Below, in pieces: positions 52,365 to 60,557 of a stretch of 64,000 bases of DNA. A program made the translations under genes and the position numbers. Origin of the DNA: Christensenella sp. UBA5893 (GTDB taxonomy: Bacteria; Bacillota; Clostridia; Christensenellales; UBA1242); the NCBI GenBank assembly GCA_002431905.1, contig DJER01000022.1, positions 29,811-93,810 of the forward strand, written 5' to 3'. The notes under the pieces are model-generated. The model was not told the DNA's origin. It was given only the letters and a program-made list of their open reading frames with translations, and searched no databases. Each line of letters begins with the position of its first letter. Within the stretch, counting starts at the first letter, position 1.

Positions 52365-53162
52365 TTATTTAATAGGTATTTGAATTCTTGTTAAATAATC
52401 TTCTTCACTCTCACAATCCCAACAGCCATTTACATAAACCTCTCTTGGTTTGTCGGCAATAGTGTATCCTTTTTCTTTAATATAATTCAATGCAAAAGCA
52501 TAAACATCACGAAGTTTAAAATAAGGGCCCTTATGGTCTACACTTATCGCTTTCGTTTCTGGTATGGTTTTGAATTTAATGTTTTCACTTTCTTTCCCAA
52601 ATTCTTCAACAGATTCCAAATATTCAATTTCGACATTTTTTTCTTGATATTCTGGAGCTTCATAGGTTACATAGCAATAATCCCTACATTTTAAGTTGGG
52701 ATTGTTTTTTCCACATTCTTGACCGGCTTCTAACACAAACTCAAACAATTTAGACATATTTTCTATTACTCCGTGCCTATAATATACTTTAATCTCTGGT
52801 AATACAATTTCTTTTGCTTGATATTTATTCATATATTCTCCTTTATCTATTTGTTTTATTATATTTTCTATAAGGATTAAATTATCTTTACTGCGTTTTA
52901 TTTCATTTTCAATAACTTTTAACCTATCTTGTAGTGCTATTTTTAGGTCTTTACCATCGATAACTTGTTTGATTTCACTTATAGAAAGTCCAAGTTCACG
53001 AAGTTCTAATATTCTAACAAGTTTATTAAAGTCTTCCATAGAGTAATATCTGTATCCATTTTCTTCTACATGACTTGGCTTAAACAAATCAATCTCATCA
53101 TAAAATCTTAAAGTCCTAATATTTGTTTTTGCTAGTTTTGAAAATGTACCAATAGTAAACAT
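52365..53162 (-). CDS. MerR-family regulator with GyrI-like effector domain
   Basis: A 265-residue regulator; AAGGAG fixes the ATG at 53162. An N-terminal MerR helix-turn-helix and wing (IGTFSKLAKTNIRTLRFYDEI; NGYRYYSMEDFNKLVRI), a dimer coiled coil (about 80-115) and a C-terminal GyrI-like effector-binding domain (about 125-265; KAISVDHKGPYFKL, EVYVNG). This is the BmrR/BltR-type plan, which binds drug-like or lipophilic ligands. No efflux gene is adjacent. Its own promoter has the 19-bp spacer with a dyad typical of MerR targets, so it is probably autoregulated. Confidence 0.92.
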   Translation of the reverse strand: MFTIGTFSKLAKTNIRTLRFYDEIDLFKPSHVEENGYRYYSMEDFNKLVRILELRELGLSISEIKQVIDGKDLKIALQDRLKVIENEIKRSKDNLILIENIIKQIDKGEYMNKYQAKEIVLPEIKVYYRHGVIENMSKLFEFVLEAGQECGKNNPNLKCRDYCYVTYEAPEYQEKNVEIEYLESVEEFGKESENIKFKTIPETKAISVDHKGPYFKLRDVYAFALNYIKEKGYTIADKPREVYVNGCWDCESEEDYLTRIQIPIK

Positions 53163-53183
53163 AATTTTCTCCTTATTATCCAT

Positions 53184-53214
53184 ATCTTAAAGTATCTCGT
53201 AACGAGAGAGTCAA
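53184..53214 (-). promoter_or_regulatory. MerR-type promoter with 19-bp spacer and dyad
   Basis: TTGACT (53214-53209), 19-bp spacer, TAAGAT (53189-53184). The spacer holds the perfect palindrome TCTCGT-A-ACGAGA (53195-53207), the expected MerR-family operator. Confidence 0.85.
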
Positions 53215-53273
53215 GCATATTTTAAATTATTTTTATTATATCATAAAATTTTTTATTTTTATCAATATCAATC

Positions 53274-53299
53274 AAAAAAAGCCAAGCATTAAGCCCGAC
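53274..53299 (-). terminator. Terminator after the asd remnant region
   Basis: Stem GTCGGGC/GCTTGGC (with G-U pairs), 5-nt loop, then seven T on the minus strand. Confidence 0.55.
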
Positions 53300-53447
53300 T
53301 TTAATCTATTTAATCCAGTTTCCGTGTTCATCTCTTTGTAAATTTACCCAATTTAAGTGAGATAGATTTTTCAGTTTTGGTTTTTCAAAAAGAATAATTG
53401 CACCAAAACATTCTTGTAAAATAAAAAACTGCACGCATTTTTCATTT

Positions 53448-53861
53448 TCACGAGGGTGCGTACAGTTCCCTATTGGCGGAGCAGTTTGGATTGCAAATTA
53501 TGTCGCTGTTGCCAATATCATAAAAATTGATTTCTTGCACAATAAGTGGATAGTCTTTTCTAAAAGCAGAAGAAAAATCTATAACTTTAGTGCACCTTTT
53601 TGCAAGCAATTTTACATATGTTTTGCTGATGTTTTCTCTTGTGCAAAACAGCGCAAAATCAAAATGGCGATTAAGCAAATTTTCTTTGTTAAGCAACTGC
53701 ACAACATGTTTGGTTTCCCCAATTTTTTGTGTTTTGCCAACAGACCTAGCGCTTACAAACAAATAGTAGTTGTGTTCAACCAAACCTTGCTCAACAAGAA
53801 TTTGCAAAGTGTTGCGCCCAACCAAACCAGTTGAACCAATTATTGCAATATTATATTTCAT
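53448..53861 (-). pseudogene. Truncated aspartate-semialdehyde dehydrogenase (asd remnant)
   Basis: 137 residues. The N-terminal Rossmann domain is clear (YNIAIIGSTGLVGRNTLQIL; FALFCTRENISK; VIDFSSAFR) and the frame reaches the active-site stretch ICNPNCSA, then breaks (NRELYAPS, stop). A full enzyme has about 330 residues, so the substrate and dimer domain is missing. The catalytic cysteine is present but the rest of the active site is lost. Immediately downstream another frame without a start (53483-53303 on the minus strand) reads like the end of an unrelated protein (ending NLQRDEHGNWIK), suggesting a deletion joined two broken genes. Confidence 0.8.
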
Positions 53862-54061
53862 ATTTTCACCTTTAAATTTATAATGCAAAAATAATCAAAA
53901 TTGCTATTTTTATGTAAAAATTAAAAGTGTTGTAATTATTTTAAAATCAAACACGGCTTCATCAGATTTGTGGTATAAGACATCCAATTAATAAAAAATT
54001 AAATTGATGTTGTTTTAAAAAATTATATCAAATTAAATTTTAAATATATGTAAAAATTTAA

Positions 54062-54433
54062 TTAAGAAAATATGTAGTTTAATATCTGTCCAATAATTTT
54101 TTGATTTGGATTTTGCGCCAAGTGATAAATTCTAATCCCATATTTCCCCTTGTTTACACCTCTTTTTACTGGAGTAACATCAATATTTATAGCATCTTTG
54201 AGGTTTTTAAAATTTTGCAAATCATAAAAATCTTTTTTTATTTCAATAATAATTCCCCACTGCTTGTCCATATCAGATTCATGAGGAGTGCCCAACCATT
54301 TGTTAGAAGCATCAATTCTCAAAACTTTAATATAATCATTTTCATATTTGAAAGTCTCGTCCATAAATGCTCCACGATTGAAGTTTTTAAAATTTTTAAA
54401 TTTCTCCAGAGCTAGTAATAAATCATTTAACAT
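54062..54433 (-). CDS. Hypothetical protein, 123 aa
   Basis: AAGGAG lies before the ATG at 54433, rejecting a 9-residue extension. No signal peptide or membrane helix. The N-terminus is helical (LNDLLLALEKFKNFKNF); the rest alternates strands and basic turns (YIKVLRIDASNKWLG; WGIIIEIKKDF; KGKYGIRIYHLAQ). No family recognised. It stands alone next to tRNA-Ser. Confidence 0.6.
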   Translation of the reverse strand: MLNDLLLALEKFKNFKNFNRGAFMDETFKYENDYIKVLRIDASNKWLGTPHESDMDKQWGIIIEIKKDFYDLQNFKNLKDAINIDVTPVKRGVNKGKYGIRIYHLAQNPNQKIIGQILNYIFS

Positions 54434-54490
54434 AACGTTTCTCCTTTGTAAAATACCCAACCGAAACGATGTGTTCAGTTGGGTACATAC

Positions 54491-54578
54491 TGGCGGAAAG
54501 TTAGGGATTCGAACCCCAGGACCCTTTCAGGTCAACGGTTTTCAAGACCGCCGCTTTCGACCACTCAGCCAACTTTCC
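54491..54578 (-). tRNA. tRNA-Ser(UGA)
   Basis: An 88-nt tRNA on the minus strand: acceptor GGAAAGT/ACTTTCC, anticodon loop CTTGAAA (anticodon TGA), the long variable arm of class II tRNAs (TTGACCTGAAAGGGTC), T loop TTCGAAT and encoded CCA. Confidence 0.95.
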
Positions 54579-54823
54579 ACATATTTTGACTATTACATAA
54601 TAACAAATCACATATGAAAAATCAAGTATTTTTTTAAATTTATTACAAAAAAATTTGCTGCTACATTACTTCCCCTTTTTTAAAAACGCCTCGTTTAGAA
54701 TTTTTGTTATGCTTTTCTCTATTGTTTGTATATAAATAAAGCCACTTTGATTTTGCCAGTATACAAAAAAATTGTAATAAAAAATTAAAAAATCCACAAA
54801 TTACTTAAAATGAAGGAGAATTT

Positions 54824-55531
54824 ATGAAAAAATTTAGAATTTTTTTAAGTTTATGTTTGGTTTTTTGCTTTATTATTTTTGCAAATAATTTACACATAAC
54901 AAACAATGCCGTTTATGCCGAACAAAGTACAAAAGATGTAGTTGTGTCAGTTTTGGGATATGGAAAATATGAGGCATCTTGTGACCAAGTTGAAGTTAAC
55001 TTTACAATTCAAAATATTGCAGATAATTTTAATTTGTGTCAAGAAAAAAACAAAAGTTCCCTTGATGATATATCTAGCAAGATTAAAGAGATTGATGACA
55101 CCGCAAAAATATGTGTAAAGTACTCTTCTTGTTATCCAACAAACAGCAATGGCTCATTTACCTATAACTCATGCCAAGATATAAATATCACCACTCAAGA
55201 CCTTGACAAAATTGATAATATTATACAAACACTTGGCGATTTTCAAAATGTAAGTTTTTATGGCACTTGCTATTCAATTAAGAATAAAACTGATTGTTAT
55301 AACAACGCATTGGTGCTTGCGAAAGAAGATGCAAAACAAAAAGCATCTGCCCTATATCAAAATGCGAATCTTATTGACCTATATGAAGTTGAAATATTCA
55401 CATCCTGTCAAAACTCTCAATGCAATATAATTACAATTGAAGCAAGGATAAGAGCAAAATTCTCTGTTGAGAATGAAATTGTTGCAGATAGCAAAACACA
55501 ATCTCCAAACTATGTTGTTGATGAAAAATAA
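54824..55531 (+). CDS. Secreted SIMPL-domain (DUF541) protein
   Basis: A 235-residue protein with a signal peptide (FRIFLSLCLVFCFIIFANN) and the SIMPL start VVVSVLGYGKYEASCDQVEV. The rest follows the family pattern of paired helices and strands (DDISSKIKEIDDTA; ALVLAKEDAKQKASALYQNAN). AAGGAG precedes the ATG. Seven cysteines in the mature protein suggest disulfides. The domain's role in bacteria is not settled. Confidence 0.82.
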   Translation: MKKFRIFLSLCLVFCFIIFANNLHITNNAVYAEQSTKDVVVSVLGYGKYEASCDQVEVNFTIQNIADNFNLCQEKNKSSLDDISSKIKEIDDTAKICVKYSSCYPTNSNGSFTYNSCQDINITTQDLDKIDNIIQTLGDFQNVSFYGTCYSIKNKTDCYNNALVLAKEDAKQKASALYQNANLIDLYEVEIFTSCQNSQCNIITIEARIRAKFSVENEIVADSKTQSPNYVVDEK

Positions 55532-55561
55532 AGTAATACCATATCATTTTGATGATTAAAC

Positions 55562-55601
55562 AAAATTGCCACCATAGTAAACACTATGACGGCAATTTTT
55601 G
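55562..55601. terminator. Bidirectional terminator
   Basis: Stem AAATTGCC..CATAG/CTATG..GGCAATTTTT with small bulges, between two convergent genes (SIMPL and CBS). Confidence 0.8.
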
Positions 55602-55620
55602 TATCAAATATATTCTTTTG

Positions 55621-56346
55621 TTAGTAATTTTCTATAATTTTGTTCATCTCCATATAATCTCGTGTTGTAATAATTCCAATAGGAGTTTCCCCCATTTTTC
55701 CATATTTGGTTAATATAACACACAAAAGTTTACGATTTGTGAAGAACATATTCATAATTTCTTCAATTGAAATATCTACTGATGCAACATGATAATATTG
55801 TTGTTCAGTTTCAGTTTCGATAATCTCACCTATTGTTTTATTTTCCAAAAAGTCGGCGAAATTACCCCCTTGTGCAACAAAAAGTCCAAATTGATTTATT
55901 ATTTTTTGACCATTTGCAACACCAATCAAAACACCATCTTTGAATACTGGAATATTTGAATATGATGTTTGTGCCATAATCTCAATCACATTCATCACTT
56001 TTACATCATATGCCACTGTAAAAACATCATGCACACAATTTGTTTCAATAACCTTTGGTGGAGTCGCAATAAGTCTTGCAATTTTTTCTATTTTTTCAAC
56101 AACGTCTATATGTGGCTCTGCAATAATAAACTTGTCATTTGACTTATGAATAATTGCATTTCGAAGCCTGCCAAAGTCTATTAAATCATCTTCATATTTT
56201 CTCACAATATGATTAACAACAACCGCTCTTCGTATCATATCCGAAAAACTCATACTGCGTTTAAAATTGTTTTGAACTCTTAATGCATAATCTATTTTAT
56301 TATATGCATCAATAAATCTTGTTGCATTGGTTTTTTCTTGTTCCAT
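55621..56346 (-). CDS. CBS-domain-pair protein
   Basis: A 241-residue cytoplasmic protein. The N-terminal 85 residues are helical and HEPN/DUF4145-like (FIDAYNKIDYALR; FGRLRNAIIHKSN), followed by two CBS domains (about 105-150 and 175-235: VMNVIEIMAQTSYSNIPVFKDG; EIMNMFFTNRKLL, IGIITTRDYM). CBS pairs sense adenosyl nucleotides. It is monocistronic and convergent with the SIMPL gene. The output activity is not evident. Confidence 0.78.
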   Translation of the reverse strand: MEQEKTNATRFIDAYNKIDYALRVQNNFKRSMSFSDMIRRAVVVNHIVRKYEDDLIDFGRLRNAIIHKSNDKFIIAEPHIDVVEKIEKIARLIATPPKVIETNCVHDVFTVAYDVKVMNVIEIMAQTSYSNIPVFKDGVLIGVANGQKIINQFGLFVAQGGNFADFLENKTIGEIIETETEQQYYHVASVDISIEEIMNMFFTNRKLLCVILTKYGKMGETPIGIITTRDYMEMNKIIENY

Positions 56347-56400
56347 ACTTTCCCCTTTCTATTATTGTATTAAATAACTTAAAAAAATGCAAATATATTG

Positions 56401-56429
56401 TTGATTTTTATTTTTTTATTGTATATAAT
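56401..56429 (+). promoter_or_regulatory. Promoter of the SRP RNA
   Basis: TTGATT (56401-56406), 17-bp spacer, perfect TATAAT (56424-56429), about 6 bp before the RNA start. Confidence 0.82.
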
Positions 56430-56433
56430 AATT

Positions 56434-56706
56434 CTGCTGTGCTAAACGGGGAGTTAGTGGTTCCTTGAATCTACAATCCACTATATGTAGAGTTGACCAA
56501 CTGACAAGGTTTGCACGCATATATAATTTTGTTTATTTTTCATGTTGAAATCAAGGTCTTATGCATTAGACCACTTGCGAACCATGTGAGGACCTGACGG
56601 TAGCAACATTAAACTTGTGTGCTAAGTGATGTAAGGTTGCTTTGGTGGAGTGAAAGGTCTATGGAGTTATATATGTGTTGCTTATCGACTCAGTCGCACA
56701 GTTTTT
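56434..56706 (+). ncRNA. ffs: Signal recognition particle RNA, large bacterial type
   Basis: About 270 nt. The ends pair (CTGTGC at 56437, GCACAG at 56696), as in the Bacillus scRNA. The Alu-like 5' part shows CGGGGAGTTAGTGGTTCC, and the S-domain helix 8 has the conserved GAACCATGTGAGGACCTGAC and GGTAGCAACATT (Ffh-binding tip). The presence of the Alu region is the Bacillus/Clostridium type. With Ffh it targets membrane and secreted proteins. Confidence 0.93.
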
Positions 56707-56715
56707 TATGCGAAA

Positions 56716-56746
56716 ATGCAAGGCCCATATGCCTTGCATATTTTTT
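56716..56746. terminator. Terminator of SRP RNA and of ung
   Basis: Perfect 9-bp stem ATGCAAGGC/GCCTTGCAT, 6-nt loop, T run on the plus strand; usable in both directions between convergent genes. Confidence 0.88.
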
Positions 56747-57407
56747 AATGCCAATCTATTGGTGTTTCATTTAAACTTGTTAAAATTTGGTTAATTTTTG
56801 AAAAATGCTTACATCCAAAAAATCCATTATATGCAGAAAGTGGACTTGGATGTGCAGCTTCCAAAACATAGTGCCATTTGTTTGTGATAAGTGGTTTCAA
56901 AGATTTTGCATTTCCACCCCACAAAACAAAGATAACCGGCTTTTCTCTTTCATTAAGTTTTTTTATTATGCTTGATGTAAATTCAATCCACCCAATATTT
57001 TTATGCGAGTTGGCTTGTCCCCTTCGCACAGTAAGAACACTGTTAAGAAGCAAAACACCTTGCTTCGCCCAACGAGATAAATCTCCATTTTGTTCACATT
57101 TTATATTCAAATCACTATCAATCTCTTTAAAAATATTAGCAAGTGAAGGTGGTATTTTTTCATCTTTTGGAACAGCAAAACTCATACCCATTGCTTGATT
57201 TGGCTCATGATATGGGTCTTGTCCAATTATAACAACCTTCACATCATCATACTTAACATAATTTAGTGCTGAAAAAATATTCTCCATTGTTGGATAAATT
57301 GTATACTTTGAATATTCGTTAGTAAGTGTTTGCATCAACTTTTGAAAGTATGGTTTGTTAAATTCATCAGCCAAAATGTTATACCAATTTTTACATAATT
57401 TTATCAT
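56745..57407 (-). CDS. ung: Uracil-DNA glycosylase
   Basis: A 220-residue family 1 UDG: the catalytic loop VVIIGQDPYHEPNQAMGMSF, LLLNSVLTVR, and the leucine loop HPSPLSAYNGFFG are intact. It removes uracil from DNA to start base-excision repair. The ATG at 57407 is chosen over a 16-residue extension because it fits family length and lies exactly where the promoter at 57414-57442 would start the RNA; no ribosome site is seen, so the mRNA is probably leaderless. Confidence 0.96.
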   Translation of the reverse strand: MIKLCKNWYNILADEFNKPYFQKLMQTLTNEYSKYTIYPTMENIFSALNYVKYDDVKVVIIGQDPYHEPNQAMGMSFAVPKDEKIPPSLANIFKEIDSDLNIKCEQNGDLSRWAKQGVLLLNSVLTVRRGQANSHKNIGWIEFTSSIIKKLNEREKPVIFVLWGGNAKSLKPLITNKWHYVLEAAHPSPLSAYNGFFGCKHFSKINQILTSLNETPIDWH

Positions 57408-57413
57408 ACAATA

Positions 57414-57442
57414 TGTATAACACAAATGCTTAAAAATACCAA
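57414..57442 (-). promoter_or_regulatory. Promoter of ung, leaderless arrangement
   Basis: TTGGTA (57442-57437), 17-bp spacer, TATACA (57419-57414). The predicted RNA start falls at the ATG (57407). Confidence 0.6.
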
Positions 57443-57507
57443 ATTTTTTACACAATAATATTTGCCAATATTTTCTAGATGTGCTAATCTAAAAAAGAAG
57501 GTGCTTT

Positions 57508-57891
57508 ATGACAATAAACGATATAAATGTTAACTTGCTCAATGCAATGAATTTGTGCACAACAAAAAATGAAAATGAATGGAAAATTAAAACCAGTGCA
57601 AAATTTGAAAATGGCAAGTCAATTGAAATATATTTGATAAACGAAGGCAAAAAATGGTACTTGACCGACAAAAAAGCAACACTAAAATATATGAACTCCG
57701 TTTATGATCTAAAATCTAATGATGTAAAAAGTTGCATCATGGCAGTGATAAAGATATATGGATTTTATGTTTCTGGTGGCGAACTTTGCTGTGAATTAAC
57801 AAATGAAAATGAAGTGCAAAAACAAGTTTTTGACTTTATTATGTGCATATCTCAACTTGCAAATATGTACGCATTTTTTGACAAGCCATAA
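57508..57891 (+). CDS. DUF1828-like protein
   Basis: A 127-residue soluble protein. The order KTSAKFENGKSIEIYLINEGKKWYLTDKKATLKYM, then GFYVSGGELCCELTNE and a C-terminal helix matches the DUF1828 plan found in phage- and defence-associated proteins. AAGGTG precedes the ATG. It stands alone and ends in a terminator. Function unknown. Confidence 0.6.
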   Translation: MTINDINVNLLNAMNLCTTKNENEWKIKTSAKFENGKSIEIYLINEGKKWYLTDKKATLKYMNSVYDLKSNDVKSCIMAVIKIYGFYVSGGELCCELTNENEVQKQVFDFIMCISQLANMYAFFDKP

Positions 57892-57892
57892 T

Positions 57893-57925
57893 CCAAAAAA
57901 AATCCACCGAGGGCGGATTTTTTTA
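57893..57925. terminator. Bidirectional terminator
   Basis: Stem AAAAATCCACC/GGCGGATTTTT with a short loop between convergent genes. Confidence 0.78.
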
Positions 57926-58711
57926 TTAGTACATTTTTCCAACAATAAAATTGACTAGTCTTTGTGGCAACAGCTTTGCAAGAACACTTATACACTTATA
58001 TCCAAACCCAACAGTACAAACTGTTGGTGGACTCTTCCTTTTTGCAACTTTCAGCATAACTTTTGCTACAGTCAATGGACTTTTGCCATGAGTTTCATCT
58101 TTTTCCATTTTCTTTACACTATTTGTAATTCTTTTGCCATAGACATCGTTCTCTACTTCGGTTTTTACTCTATTTTGTGTAAAACCTGTTTTTGTATCGC
58201 CCGGACGAACACAAGTAACTCTTATGCCTTGTGATTTAACTTCTTGAGAAAGTGCAAATGAAAAACTTTCAACTGCAGATTTTGTTGCAGAATAACATGC
58301 TTGATATGGTATTGGAACAACACTTGCAACGCTTGATGTGTTGATTATCTTGCCTTTTGTTTCTCTCAAATAAGGAATTGCAAGCGAACTTGTAAGAATA
58401 ACACCTTTTACATTAACGTCAAATATTTTGTCAAAATCTTGCTCTGTCAAATATTCAATAGCACCACTGATACCAATACCAGCGTTATTTATCAATATGT
58501 CAATTCTGCCCTCTTTTTGATAGATTTCATCAAACACTTGTGTCATTCCCTCTTTGTCAGTTACATCACATGCATATGAATCAAACAAACTACTTTTATA
58601 AACATTTCTTGATATTCCGTACACTGTGTAACCTTTCATGGCAAATAATTTTGCTGTGGCAAGACCAATTCCACTGCTTGCCCCTGTTATTATAACAACT
58701 TTCTTTTTCAT
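57926..58711 (-). CDS. Short-chain dehydrogenase/reductase
   Basis: A 261-residue classical SDR: nucleotide-binding TGASSGIG, NNAG, Ser in NTSSVAS and the YSATK catalytic pair, then RPGDTKTGF. Cofactor NAD(P)H; substrate not predictable. The ATG at 58711 begins KKKVVIITGASSG; no strong ribosome site is seen and a 12-residue extension is possible but unlikely. Monocistronic. Confidence 0.93.
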   Translation of the reverse strand: MKKKVVIITGASSGIGLATAKLFAMKGYTVYGISRNVYKSSLFDSYACDVTDKEGMTQVFDEIYQKEGRIDILINNAGIGISGAIEYLTEQDFDKIFDVNVKGVILTSSLAIPYLRETKGKIINTSSVASVVPIPYQACYSATKSAVESFSFALSQEVKSQGIRVTCVRPGDTKTGFTQNRVKTEVENDVYGKRITNSVKKMEKDETHGKSPLTVAKVMLKVAKRKSPPTVCTVGFGYKCISVLAKLLPQRLVNFIVGKMY

Positions 58712-58794
58712 AGGCTTATAATACAAAATTACACCCCAAAATGTCAACTTAAAACACTATACAAATTTGAACACAAAAAATAATTATATGCATA

Positions 58795-58823
58795 TTGACG
58801 AACTTGTATATTGAATATATAAT
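58795..58823 (+). promoter_or_regulatory. Promoter of the metalloprotease gene, leaderless arrangement
   Basis: TTGACG (58795-58800), 17-bp spacer, perfect TATAAT (58818-58823). Only six bases separate the -10 from the ATG at 58830, so the RNA should start at the ATG. Confidence 0.8.
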
Positions 58824-58829
58824 AGTAAT

Positions 58830-60152
58830 ATGAAAAAATTTTGGAAAAAGAAAAATCTTGAATTAGAAAATACAAAATTACCAAAAGACGAAATAAAGTT
58901 GACCGGTATTGTAAAAAACAAGAAAAAACATAAGCTTGCAAAAATTGCAAAAATTGTTTCAATCACAACCTTATCTTCTGCCGTATTATGTCAGCTATCA
59001 AGGTCAGTTTTTGTGAGTGCGCACCGCTACTTTAAAAATAACGATTTAATTTCACAAGTTGCAGACAAACTTGATGCCAACATGGGGTTAATGACTTATA
59101 AAAAATACGATAACCAAATGATAAGACTAAAGCCTAATGATGATGGAAAAATCAGTGTGTATGTTGCAAAAGATATTCCACAAAATGCTTATCAAAATAT
59201 TGAAAATTCACTAAACTACTTTAATGATATTTTTAGTAATATTAACAAAAAATACAATTTTACAATTGTAGATTTTGCAAAATACAGTGCCGATAAATTG
59301 CTTCAAAAATCGACAATAAAGTTTGATTATAAAGTATTAGAAGAATATACTTATGCTGTCAATTCTCACATACAAACTTTTTTTGAATTGCCCAAAAAGG
59401 TAATTCCAGAAAGCAAAAACAATGGCAAGTATTGCGTATCTTCAACAATAAGTTTGAACAAAACTTATTTTGACAAAGAAGAATTCGATGACGAACTTCA
59501 AATGCACACAATCAGGCACGAACTTTTGCATTCTTTTGGATTTGATGATATTTATAATAGATTGACAGATTTTTCAACTCTAATGAATGTTGAAAACATG
59601 AGTATCACAAATGAAATAAGCCCTAGTGATATGTCTAGACTTTTCACAGCTTATTGTGACGATTATGTCAATGACGACAACACTATCAACTATGAAAAAC
59701 TTGATGAAATTAAAGATTACTTAAACAAATATCAAACAACCTATTTTACTCATGTCGCGGACACTTTAAAAAAGTCATTTAATAACAAAGTTTATGATTT
59801 TTCAAACGAAGAACTGCATCACTTTTATGCCAGCTATGGTCTTTTGAATGTCAAAATACAAAATGATACACAATATGAGTATGTTTATAACAAAAATGCA
59901 ATTGATTCAAACAATTCTTTTTATGGGAAAGGCACAGTTGTAAAGGGTTCTGATTTTGCAATCTTGCCCAAAATTACAATAAATAATATTAGCAAATATT
60001 ATATAATTTTAAAAGATGAAAATGGTTTGAACTTGTATGACATTCATGTAAAACTAGATATGACAAAAATACGAAAAGATATTGATTTGAAACCTGGTAT
60101 GCCATACCCTCCAATTTTTTCTTTATCTTTGGACGACACTCTTCAAAAATAA
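58830..60152 (+). CDS. Membrane-anchored zinc metalloprotease-like protein
   Basis: A 440-residue protein with a very basic N-terminus (about 1-40), a hydrophobic segment (AKIVSITTLSSAVLCQL, about 42-60) acting as signal anchor, and a metzincin-like zinc site HELLHSFGFDD (about residue 229, HExxHxxGxxD) followed by a Met-turn candidate STLMNVENMS. It resembles M10-type sites, but the rest is not recognised. No ribosome site; the ATG coincides with the predicted RNA start. Probably an envelope protease. Confidence 0.75.
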   Translation: MKKFWKKKNLELENTKLPKDEIKLTGIVKNKKKHKLAKIAKIVSITTLSSAVLCQLSRSVFVSAHRYFKNNDLISQVADKLDANMGLMTYKKYDNQMIRLKPNDDGKISVYVAKDIPQNAYQNIENSLNYFNDIFSNINKKYNFTIVDFAKYSADKLLQKSTIKFDYKVLEEYTYAVNSHIQTFFELPKKVIPESKNNGKYCVSSTISLNKTYFDKEEFDDELQMHTIRHELLHSFGFDDIYNRLTDFSTLMNVENMSITNEISPSDMSRLFTAYCDDYVNDDNTINYEKLDEIKDYLNKYQTTYFTHVADTLKKSFNNKVYDFSNEELHHFYASYGLLNVKIQNDTQYEYVYNKNAIDSNNSFYGKGTVVKGSDFAILPKITINNISKYYIILKDENGLNLYDIHVKLDMTKIRKDIDLKPGMPYPPIFSLSLDDTLQK

Positions 60153-60154
60153 CT

Positions 60155-60182
60155 TTGATTCTTTATGATTTTGAGTTATAAT
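60155..60182 (+). promoter_or_regulatory. Promoter of the DUF4186 gene, leaderless arrangement
   Basis: TTGATT (60155-60160), 16-bp spacer, perfect TATAAT (60177-60182), six bases before the ATG at 60189. Confidence 0.7.
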
Positions 60183-60188
60183 TTTGAT

Positions 60189-60557
60189 ATGAATAACATT
60201 GATAAGATTTTACAAAAACTAAGTTTTTCAAAATTTAGAAGTTCTTTTCATCTAAAACAAAAAGATTTTGAATATATCACGTTAAAAGGCATGGATACAA
60301 TAAAATCCCATGCCTTTGATTTTGTGCACAAAAGACTGCAAAATAAATCACTCTTTAATGACGGCAAACAAACCCCAACCAAAGGACATCCTGTTTTTAT
60401 TGCCCAACACGCAACTGCCACCTGCTGTCGAGAGTGCCTGTTTAAATGGCATCATATTGAATCAACTCACATTTTAAGCGAACAAGAGTGTGAATATATC
60501 GTTTCCGTTATTATCCATTGGATACAAAATGAAATATCTAGAAATAAACCACTTTAA
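60189..60557 (+). CDS. DUF4186 protein
   Basis: A 122-residue protein matching the DUF4186 pattern closely: SKFRSSFHLKQKDFEYI, GMDTIKSHAFDFVHKRL, NDGKQTPTKGHPVFIAQHAT, ATCCRECLFKWHHI and IVSVIIHWIQNEI. Conserved His and Cys residues suggest metal binding. Start chosen at 60189, where the promoter would begin the RNA; an upstream in-frame codon at 60165 lies inside the promoter. The family's function is unknown. Confidence 0.88.
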   Translation: MNNIDKILQKLSFSKFRSSFHLKQKDFEYITLKGMDTIKSHAFDFVHKRLQNKSLFNDGKQTPTKGHPVFIAQHATATCCRECLFKWHHIESTHILSEQECEYIVSVIIHWIQNEISRNKPL

